DNA of 26,614 nucleotides from DAOTXL01 sp034435455 (GTDB lineage: Bacteria; Chloroflexota; Anaerolineae; JAAYZQ01): the NCBI GenBank assembly GCA_034435455.1, contig DAOTXL010000038.1, positions 1 through 26,614 on the forward strand, written 5' to 3'. A program made the position numbers and the translations under genes. The notes beneath the pieces were generated by a model. That model was not told the origin of the DNA, did no database searches, and saw only the letters and a list, made by a program, of their open reading frames with translations. Below are positions 8,350 to 13,939 of the stretch, one piece after another. Every line of letters begins with the position of its first letter. The first letter of the stretch is position 1.

Positions 8350-8369
8350 GGGTGCTCCTATGTTACAAT
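8341..8369 (+). promoter_or_regulatory. Promoter of the adenosine-deaminase-family gene
   Basis: TTGACG (8341-8346), 17-nt spacer, TACAAT (8364-8369), about 60 nt upstream of the start codon. Confidence 0.7.
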
Positions 8370-8430
8370 CTGCCCACCCCCGCGAAAAAGCCTGCCGGCC
8401 TATGGGAGGGGGAAAGTCGAACCGGATAGC

Positions 8431-9465
8431 ATGATGAGCCTGCACGATTTCATCCGCGAAATGCCCAAAGTCGAGCTGCATGTCCACCTGGAGGGGAGCA
8501 TCCGCCCCGCCACGTTGCTGACCCTGGCCGAGCGCAACGGCATAGCTTTGCCGGCCCATGACCTGGAGGGCCTGCGCCGCTTCTATCGTTTTACCGATTT
8601 TGACCATTTCATCCAGGTCTACTTTACCATCTCCGGCTGTCTGCGGACCGTCGCCGACTTTGACCTCATCGCCTACGAGTTCGGAGCGAGCATGGCCCGC
8701 CAGCACATCCGCTACGCCGAGGTGACCTTTACCCCGTACACCAACGTCCACAACACCGGCCTGCCCTTTGCCGAGATCCTGGCCGGCCTGAACGACGGAC
8801 GGGCCCGTGCCCAGGCCGAGTTCGGCGTCGAGTTCCGGTGGGTGCTGGACATCGTCCGCAACAACCCGGAGACCCGCTTGCAGGTAGCGCAGTGGGCCGC
8901 CGGCGCTGTGGACCAGGGGGTGATCGGCCTGGGGCTGGGCGGCACCGAGCCAGGCCACCCGCCGGAATGGTTCGCCGACGCCTACGCCCTGGCGCGGGAA
9001 GCAGGATTGCACAGCCTGCCCCACGCCGGGGAACTTGCCGGGCCGGAAAGTGTGTGGGGAGCCCTCCGGGCCCTGCAGGCCGAGCGGATTGGCCACGGCG
9101 TGCAGTGCATCCAGGACCCGGCCCTGGTTGATTACCTGCGGGAGCATCAGGTCCCTCTGGAGGTCTGCCCGACCAGCAACCTGTGCCTGGGTGTCTATCC
9201 CTCCTACGCCGCGCACCCGATCCGCCGCCTGTGGGAGCAGGGGGTCTATGTCACCGTCAACTCGGACGACCCGCCCATGTTCAACACCGACCTGGTGGGG
9301 GAATATCAGGCCCTGGCCGACCACCTGGGCTTCTCCGCGGACCAGTTGGAGCAGCTCAGCCTCAACGCCCTGCGGGCCAGCTTTTTGCCCGACGAGCAAA
9401 AGGCTGCCCTGGAGCAGGAATTCCTCGGCAAATTTGCCCGGTTGCGGGCCAGATACCTGGCGTGA
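8431..9465 (+). CDS. Adenosine deaminase family protein
   Basis: A 344-residue TIM-barrel amidohydrolase that hydrolyses the 6-amino group of a purine (deoxy)nucleoside or related compound. The zinc and catalytic motifs are complete: HVHLEGS (His17, His19), HAGE (Glu201, proton shuttle), RIGHGVQ, CPTSNLCLG and NSDDPPMF (Asp279-Asp280). ATGs at 8431 and 8434 are both possible. GGGAGGGGG lies about 20 nt upstream, so the Shine-Dalgarno is distant. A longer frame reaching back to 8191 crosses the promoter and is not used. Substrate could be adenosine, adenine or 6-aminodeoxyfutalosine; the NSDDPPMF variant does not settle it. It is monocistronic, followed by the tRNA array. Confidence 0.9.
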   Translation: MMSLHDFIREMPKVELHVHLEGSIRPATLLTLAERNGIALPAHDLEGLRRFYRFTDFDHFIQVYFTISGCLRTVADFDLIAYEFGASMARQHIRYAEVTFTPYTNVHNTGLPFAEILAGLNDGRARAQAEFGVEFRWVLDIVRNNPETRLQVAQWAAGAVDQGVIGLGLGGTEPGHPPEWFADAYALAREAGLHSLPHAGELAGPESVWGALRALQAERIGHGVQCIQDPALVDYLREHQVPLEVCPTSNLCLGVYPSYAAHPIRRLWEQGVYVTVNSDDPPMFNTDLVGEYQALADHLGFSADQLEQLSLNALRASFLPDEQKAALEQEFLGKFARLRARYLA

Positions 9466-9543
9466 TCCAGGCCAGGTCCGGGAGCCGGCCCCTTCCAACA
9501 AGCTGCCAGACCCTCGCCTGTCAGACACAGGCCGGGTCCAAGT

Positions 9544-9572
9544 TTGACAAAAAAACAGAGTTGCATTAAAAT
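9544..9572 (+). promoter_or_regulatory. Promoter of the tRNA-Phe/Gly/Cys/Leu array
   Basis: A perfect TTGACA (9544-9549), 17-nt spacer, TAAAAT (9567-9572), 14 nt before tRNA-Phe. A small hairpin (GCCTGT/ACAGGC, 9516-9532) just upstream could end the preceding gene but lacks a T-tract. Confidence 0.75.
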
Positions 9573-9586
9573 TGGGCTTGTAGGCT

Positions 9587-9662
9587 GCCGCGGTAGCTCA
9601 GTTGGTAGAGCATTTGACTGAAAATCAAAGGGTCCCCAGTTCAAGTCTGGGCTGCGGCACCA
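9587..9662 (+). tRNA. tRNA-Phe(GAA)
   Basis: Acceptor GCCGCGG/CTGCGGC, anticodon stem TTTGA/TCAAA with loop CTGAAAA (anticodon GAA), T-arm with TTCAAGT. The 3' CCA is encoded (9660-9662), unlike the other tRNAs here. Confidence 0.95.
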
Positions 9663-9671
9663 AGAGGATAT

Positions 9672-9736
9672 CCGAAAACCGGCCGGGCCAGGCTCTGCCG
9701 GACGGCAGGGAAAGGTTGTCCGGGGCCGGTTTTCGG
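9672..9736 (+). repeat. Long hairpin between tRNA-Phe and tRNA-Gly
   Basis: Perfect 13-bp arms CCGAAAACCGGCC (9672-9684) and GGCCGGTTTTCGG (9724-9736) enclose a 39-nt loop. No T-run follows, so it is more likely an RNA-processing structure or repeat than a terminator. Confidence 0.65.
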
Positions 9737-9743
9737 CAAGTAT

Positions 9744-9815
9744 GCGGGCGTGGCTCAGCGGTAGAGCATCTCCTTGCCAAGGAGAGGGCCGTGGGTTCGA
9801 ATCCCATCGCCCGCT
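9744..9815 (+). tRNA. tRNA-Gly(GCC)
   Basis: Acceptor GCGGGCG/CGCCCGC, anticodon stem TCTCC/GGAGA with loop TTGCCAA (anticodon GCC), TTCGAAT in the T-loop. CCA is not encoded. Confidence 0.95.
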
Positions 9816-9891
9816 CTCTTTACGATTCATGGAGGAGTAGGGGCAGCCCTCGCGGCGGCCCAATGGATACCATCCGCCATTTATTTTTAAG

Positions 9892-9919
9892 GTAGGGGCG
9901 ACGCATGCGTCGCCCCTAC
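9892..9919. repeat. Perfect 28-nt palindrome between tRNA-Gly and tRNA-Cys
   Basis: The half GTAGGGGCGACGCA is followed at once by its exact complement. The termini GTAGG/CCTAC are shared with the palindrome at 13681-13709. It looks like an inserted short palindromic repeat. Confidence 0.8.
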
Positions 9920-9942
9920 GGAAACTATTTTCCAATCGTTCC

Positions 9943-10013
9943 GGCGACGTAGCCAAGTGGCAAGGCAGCGGTCTGCAAAACCGCGATCACGGGTTCAAAT
10001 CCCGTCGTCGCCT
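9943..10013 (+). tRNA. tRNA-Cys(GCA)
   Basis: Acceptor GGCGACG/CGTCGCC with discriminator T (typical for Cys), anticodon stem GCGGT/ACCGC with loop CTGCAAA (anticodon GCA), T-arm ACGGG/CCCGT. CCA is not encoded. Confidence 0.95.
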
Positions 10014-10023
10014 CTGGCAATCG

Positions 10024-10048
10024 GGCTGATAGCGTCAGGCTATCAGCC
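10024..10048 (+). repeat. Hairpin between tRNA-Cys and tRNA-Leu
   Basis: A 10-bp stem GGCTGATAGC/GCTATCAGCC with loop GTCAG. A further GCTATCAG direct copy follows a few bases later. There is no strong T-run, so it is probably a repeat rather than a terminator. Confidence 0.6.
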
Positions 10049-10061
10049 GTTTGCTATCAGT

Positions 10062-10145
10062 GGGGCGGTGGCGGAACGGCAGACGCTGCGGACTTAAAAT
10101 CCGCTGGGGGAATACCCCGTGTGGGTTCAAATCCCACCCGCCCTA
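10062..10145 (+). tRNA. tRNA-Leu(TAA)
   Basis: Acceptor GGGGCGG/CCGCCCT (first pair G-U), anticodon stem GCGGA/TCCGC with loop CTTAAAA (anticodon TAA), a long variable arm (TGGGGGAATACCCCG) as in class II tRNAs, and T-arm GTGGG/CCCAC. Confidence 0.95.
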
Positions 10146-10154
10146 CCTGTCCGA

Positions 10155-10182
10155 CCTTCTCCGGCCAGGAGAGGGCCTTTTT
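10155..10182 (+). terminator. Intrinsic terminator of the tRNA array
   Basis: Stem CCTTCTCC/GGAGAGGG with loop GGCCA, followed by CC and five T. Confidence 0.75.
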
Positions 10183-10206
10183 ATTCCTGAAAGTTATGCC
10201 TATAGG

Positions 10207-10235
10207 TTGACCTGGTTAGGGAAAAGGTGTATGAT
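10207..10235 (+). promoter_or_regulatory. Promoter of the yedF-DUF3343-selD operon
   Basis: TTGACC (10207-10212), 17-nt spacer, TATGAT (10230-10235), 24 nt upstream of the yedF start. Confidence 0.65.
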
Positions 10236-10259
10236 GGGGGCACAAGGCGAGGTGGTGAG

Positions 10260-10844
10260 ATGACAACCATAGTGGATGCCCGTGGCCTGGCCTGTCCGCA
10301 GCCGGTGATCCAGACGCGAAAGGCGATGCAGCAGGCCGATCAGATCGTGACCCTGGTGGACAACGAGACCGCCGTGACCAACGTGTCGCGTATGGCCGAG
10401 AGGGCCGGCTGGCAGGTCAACGTGGCCCCGCAAGGGGAGGAGTTTCGCATCGAATTGACCCGGGGAGCCCCCCTGCCCCAGGCAGGTCCGCCCGCCGGGG
10501 GCGCAGGCAGACCGCTCCTCCTCGTGGTCCCGGCCGATATCATGGGGCGGGGGGAAGCCGAACTGGGCGCCATTCTGATCCGGGGCTTTTTCCACGCCCT
10601 GGGCGAGGCCCAACCCCGGCCAGACACGATCATCCTGTTCAACACCGGCGTCAGACTGGCCTGCGAAGGTTCGCCGCTGCTGGGCGACCTGCGCGCTCTG
10701 GAGGACGATGGGGTTGAGGTCCTGGCCTGCGGCACCTGCCTGAACCATTTCGGGTTGACCGACCAATTGGCGGTGGGTCAGGTATCCAACATGTACACCA
10801 TCGCCGAGACCCTGGTGAATGCCGGCAGGGTGATAACTCTGTAA
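10260..10844 (+). CDS. yedF: Selenium-metabolism sulfurtransferase-like protein YedF
   Basis: A 194-residue two-domain protein. Residues 1-70 are a TusA/SirA-like domain with the CPxP motif (GLACPQPVIQTRKAM, Cys12). Residues about 80-194 are a DsrE-like domain with a conserved Cys pair in VLACGTCLNHFGL. This long form is the one that co-occurs with selenium utilisation genes, and selD lies two genes downstream. The ATG at 10260 follows GAGGTGGTGAG. It probably handles persulfide or selenide sulfur/selenium atoms, which is inferred from the fold and context. The downstream DUF3343 ORF begins one base after its stop. Confidence 0.9.
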   Translation: MTTIVDARGLACPQPVIQTRKAMQQADQIVTLVDNETAVTNVSRMAERAGWQVNVAPQGEEFRIELTRGAPLPQAGPPAGGAGRPLLLVVPADIMGRGEAELGAILIRGFFHALGEAQPRPDTIILFNTGVRLACEGSPLLGDLRALEDDGVEVLACGTCLNHFGLTDQLAVGQVSNMYTIAETLVNAGRVITL

Positions 10845-10845
10845 T

Positions 10846-11067
10846 ATGCCTGCGTACAGTGTGGTTCTCTTTTACTCCACAGCCCACGCCATCCGCGCCG
10901 AGAAGGTGTTGCAACAGGCCGGGCTTGAGGTCAAGATGATCCCAACCCCACGCCATCTCAGTTCCAACTGCGGCGTGGCGCTGCGCTTTGACCGGGCCCA
11001 AGAGGAACAGGTTGTGAGCATTCTGACCGGGAACGGGGTGCCGACCGACGGCCTCTACCCGCTTTAG
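10846..11067 (+). CDS. DUF3343 protein, putative Se/S carrier
   Basis: A 73-residue protein with the DUF3343 pattern: SVVLFYSTAHAIRAEKVLQQAG, then PTPRHLSSNCGVALRF with its conserved Cys, and a short C-terminus. Family members sit next to yedF and selD or selenium-dependent hydroxylase genes in many genomes and are proposed to carry selenium or sulfur. No direct biochemistry is known to me. It starts one base after yedF and ends 29 bases before the inferred selD start, so the three genes are almost certainly co-transcribed. Confidence 0.88.
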   Translation: MPAYSVVLFYSTAHAIRAEKVLQQAGLEVKMIPTPRHLSSNCGVALRFDRAQEEQVVSILTGNGVPTDGLYPL

Positions 11068-11096
11068 GCTCCCCAAACCCGTTTGTGAGGTGCAGA

Positions 11097-12149
11097 GTGT
11101 CCATTGACTGGGACCATGTGCGGTTGACAGCCTTGACTTCGGCAGCCGGCTGAGCGTCCAAGCGGTCGCCCGACGACCTGGCGCAGGTGCTGCGCCCCTT
11201 GCGCGCCGTCTTTGACGAAGGGAGCTTCCCCCGCCTCCTGGTGGGGCTGAGTTCGCCCGATGATGCCGCCGTCTATCAGGTGAGCGAGGAACTGGCGCTC
11301 ATCTTTACCGTTGATTTTTTCACGCCGGTGGTAGATGACCCCTACCTCTACGGAGCGGTAGCCGCGGCCAACGCCATGAGCGATGTGTACGCCATGGGCG
11401 GGCAGGTGGTGCTGGCCTTGAGCATCGCCGCCTTCCCTCCCCGGCTGCCAACAGAGATTCTCGGCGAGATCCTGCGCGGTGCGGCCGAAAAGGTGGCCGA
11501 GGCGGGGGGGGTGATCGCCGGCGGGCACACCATTGACGACAACGAACCCAAGTTCGGCCTGGCGGTGATGGGCACGGTGCATCCCGGCCGGGTGGGCAAA
11601 AAGGGCGGCGCCCGACCGGGTGACCGGCTCCTGCTGACCAAGCCGTTGGGGGTGGGCCTCATCACCACGGCGGCCAAAGGCGACGTGGCCGACCCGGCCC
11701 ACCTGGAGGGGGCGATCCGCAGCATGGTCCAGCTCAACCGCCGGGCGGCGGAGCTGGCCCAGCAGGTAGAGTTCCACGCCATGACCGACGTGACCGGCTT
11801 TTCCCTGCTGGGCCACGGCTACGAGATGGCCAGCCTCAGCGGCGCCCGGCTGCGCTTCTTTTTCGACCGCCTGCCCTTCCTGCCCGGCGCGATGGACTAT
11901 GCCGGGCAGTGGCTGTTCCCCGGCGGGGCGTGCAACAACCAGCGTACCTACGGCCCACACGTCACCTTTCACGGAGTGGCGGAAGAGCAGCAGATGCTGC
12001 TGTTCACGCCGGAGACCAGTGGCGGCCTGCTCATCGCCCTGCCGCCCGGCGAAGCGGACCGCCTGGAAGCACTGGGCCGGGCGGCAGGCCAGCCGGTGTG
12101 GAAGATCGGCGAGGTGGTAGAGGGCGACGGGGTCGAGGTGGTTTCATGA
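11097..12149 (+). CDS. selD: Selenide, water dikinase SelD with in-frame UGA (selenocysteine)
   Basis: Makes selenophosphate from selenide and ATP. The inferred start is GTG at 11097, preceded by GTGAGG, giving 350 residues, the usual SelD length. The N-terminus reads SIDWDHVRLTALTSAAG, then TGA at 11151-11153, then ASKRSPDDLAQVL. This aligns with E. coli IRLTQYSHGAG-Cys17-GCK, so the UGA falls exactly on the catalytic Cys/Sec (residue 19), and Lys22 matches essential Lys20. The rest is canonical: DDAAVY, FTVDFFTPVVDDP, AMSDVYAMGG, GGHTIDDNEPKFGLAVMG, MTDVTGFSLLGH, TSGGLL. A naive call would start at GTG 11187 and lose the active site. Insertion of Sec needs selA, selB and selC, which are not in this window. 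Confidence 0.9.
11151..11196 (+). promoter_or_regulatory. Candidate bacterial SECIS with its UGA codon in selD
   Basis: The UGA is at 11151-11153. A 6-bp stem GGCGCA (11180-11185) with TGCGCC (11191-11196) presents a GGTGC loop starting 32 nt after the UGA. A G at the loop start and this spacing fit the bacterial SECIS consensus as I know it. A second small hairpin (GGTCG/CGACC, 11164-11178) lies between. Confidence 0.6.
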
Positions 12150-12189
12150 AAAATCAGGGGCAACACACCTCAGAGGTGCGTTGCCCCTG
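12150..12189. terminator. Terminator hairpin between selD and the DUF4139 gene
   Basis: A 16-bp stem (12155-12170 with 12174-12189, one A-C mismatch, loop CAG) is followed on the minus strand by ATTTTT. It ends the DUF4139 gene and can also stop selD transcripts. Confidence 0.8.
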
Positions 12190-12201
12190 TCTGGGCCTGG
12201 A

Positions 12202-13659
12202 TTACCACTCGTAGCGCACGGTGTAGGTCACGGTCGCCTCGCCGCCGGCCTTGACCGGCACCCGGAACTCGATGGTTTGCGCGTCCAGCTTGTCAAAATC
12301 CTGGCTGGCATCCAGGATCTTCCACTCGCTCCAGCGGAACAGGTGCTCTACCACCCGCACTTCGACATCCTCGGCCTTGTGGTTGCGCAGGGTGATCTGG
12401 TAGGACTCTTCCATCCAGTCCTCGTCATAGTCCACCTTAAAGTTGGTCTGAACTCGCTCGCCGACGATGTCAAAGGCGTCGCCCACGTATAGCCGGATCC
12501 GCTCATCTTTGGGGGTGTGGTCTATGGCATCCTCGCCGACCAGCAGCGTCGAGCCATCCACATCCTTCTTGAACACCCGCAGCGTGCCCTTGGGCAGAGG
12601 GACCCCCAGGCCCTCTTCCTTCCCGTTCTTGAACTCCAGCATGACCATGACCTTCTTGTTGGAAGTGGTGCCATAGCCGGGGTCCTGGATCGGCTGATAA
12701 TAGCCCCAGAATTGCATCTGCGACCCATCGTAGACGAAAAACTTGTCCGCCGGCACGCCACCGGCGGTCACGAATTCGATCTGCTTGGTCTGCTGGTCCT
12801 TGATCGTCACCGGGCGCTGCACCTCGTAGAGGTGGTACTCGAAGAAGGGGCGCTCCTCCACCTGGGGGGCCGGTGCCGCCGTCGGCAGGGCGTAGGCTTT
12901 TTCTTCCATCACGTACCCCTCGGTTGGCGCGCGGTGGATGTCGCCGGCGATCAGCTTGAGCCTGGCATCCTGGTAGCTGGCCCCGCTGCGGTTGTCCAGC
13001 GTCACCCAGCCGTTCAGGTCCAGGCTCTTTTCATCGTCGGCCAGGATGACGGTATAGTTGGCGTACCAGTTGACGCCGCCGGTCAGGTAGGTCACCTCCA
13101 CCTCCTGCCCGCCCCCCTGGGCCGATTCCACCTGCCAGACCAGGGTCGGCCTGGTGATCAGCCCTTCGGGCAGGGCCGGGAAGGTGAACTCTTTGATCTG
13201 GTCCAGCCTGACCACCGTCACCTGCCCGTCGGCGGCCTGCAGGATCACATCCTGGTCACCGCTGAGGAGCCTGCCGGCATACTCCTGCCCATCCTCTGTC
13301 ACCAGGCCGATCTCCTGATCCACATACTTGTACAGCAGCCTGGCCGAGCCGACGATGTCATATTCATAGTTCTGCTCCAACACCACCGTGCCGACAGGGT
13401 CGGTCAGGGAGCGAAAGTGGACGCTGGTGGGGTCGATCTGCGCCGCCACGTCGGTAAAGCGCACCTCGTTCAACCCCTGGACCAGATCCAGGCTGCGGCG
13501 CTCCTTCACCAGGGCCAGGTCCTGGTTATAGACCGCCAGTTCAACCCCCTTATTGGGGGCGGCGGCTGCCGCCGGCCGGGGCCCAGCCTCCCCCACGGTG
13601 ACACCTACCAGCGCCAGCAGGGCCACCACACTCCAGATCAACCATCGTTTTTGGGGCAT
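12202..13659 (-). CDS. Exported DUF4139-domain protein
   Basis: A 485-residue protein with an N-terminal signal sequence (MPQKRW, hydrophobic core LIWSVVALLALVGVTV, then an Ala-rich stretch), so it is probably secreted or lipid-free on the outer face. Residues about 45-200 hold a beta-rich region (ELAVYNQDLALVKERRSLDL). Residues about 200-485 match DUF4139: VNWYANYTVIL, LDLNGWVTLDNRSGASYQDARLKL in two parts, GVPLPKGTLRVFKKD and a C-terminal ATVTYTVRYEW strand. AGGAGG precedes the ATG at 13659. A weak TATAAG box lies at 13713-13718. The family's function is not known; it has been linked to extracellular or periplasmic roles only by localisation. Confidence 0.85.
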   Translation of the reverse strand: MPQKRWLIWSVVALLALVGVTVGEAGPRPAAAAAPNKGVELAVYNQDLALVKERRSLDLVQGLNEVRFTDVAAQIDPTSVHFRSLTDPVGTVVLEQNYEYDIVGSARLLYKYVDQEIGLVTEDGQEYAGRLLSGDQDVILQAADGQVTVVRLDQIKEFTFPALPEGLITRPTLVWQVESAQGGGQEVEVTYLTGGVNWYANYTVILADDEKSLDLNGWVTLDNRSGASYQDARLKLIAGDIHRAPTEGYVMEEKAYALPTAAPAPQVEERPFFEYHLYEVQRPVTIKDQQTKQIEFVTAGGVPADKFFVYDGSQMQFWGYYQPIQDPGYGTTSNKKVMVMLEFKNGKEEGLGVPLPKGTLRVFKKDVDGSTLLVGEDAIDHTPKDERIRLYVGDAFDIVGERVQTNFKVDYDEDWMEESYQITLRNHKAEDVEVRVVEHLFRWSEWKILDASQDFDKLDAQTIEFRVPVKAGGEATVTYTVRYEW

Positions 13660-13680
13660 AGCATCCTCCTTTTGTTTTTT

Positions 13681-13709
13681 GTAGGACAACTGCTGAGCAG
13701 TTGTCCTAC
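13681..13709. repeat. 29-nt palindrome in the DUF4139 leader
   Basis: Arms GTAGGACAACTGCT (13681-13694) and AGCAGTTGTCCTAC (13696-13709) are perfect inverted repeats around one base. It lies in the inferred 5' leader of the DUF4139 gene, next to its ribosome site. The termini GTAGG/CCTAC match the palindrome at 9892-9919. Confidence 0.8.
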
Positions 13710-13805
13710 AACCTTATACCAGACGCAGGCCCAAACCGAAAAGTTCCGGCCGGTGCCATCGGCCCGGGGATCGTACCCACCCCAGGTGCCTGGCATTCAT
13801 ACATG

Positions 13806-13834
13806 TTGGCAGTCTGGCCCTTCCGTGGTATAAT
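13806..13834 (+). promoter_or_regulatory. Promoter of the hybrid histidine kinase gene
   Basis: TTGGCA (13806-13811), 17-nt spacer, TATAAT (13829-13834). It leaves an approximately 100-nt leader before the ATG at 13940. Confidence 0.7.
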
Positions 13835-13939
13835 GATCCCATCGCCGACCTCCTCATCCTGGCCATCTCTCGGCACCCGGCTGACGGCGCAGGAGAGGAG
13901 GACACCGGCAAGAGGAATGCCGGCCGGAAGGAGTATCCG

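Larger units (their letters stand above)
8003..8430. other. Intergenic region before the adenosine-deaminase gene
   Basis: About 430 bp with no convincing gene. Short open frames exist on the plus strand but lack ribosome sites and recognisable protein features. The stretch ends in the promoter at 8341-8369 and an inverted repeat overlapping it. Confidence 0.5.

Noticed and set aside
8139..8430. Plus-strand short frames before the adenosine-deaminase gene
   Set aside because: No ribosome site, no family resemblance, and the promoter lies within them.
7591..9528. 645-residue minus-strand frame
   Set aside because: Most of it is antisense to the adenosine-deaminase-family gene. Only its last 113 codons lie outside and are listed separately at low confidence.
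9306..9956. 216-residue minus-strand frame across tRNA genes
   Set aside because: It runs antisense through tRNA-Phe and tRNA-Gly and the deaminase 3' end.
11187..12149. selD starting at GTG 11187
   Set aside because: This start removes the catalytic residue and essential lysine and lies within the SECIS loop. The upstream reading through UGA restores a full SelD.
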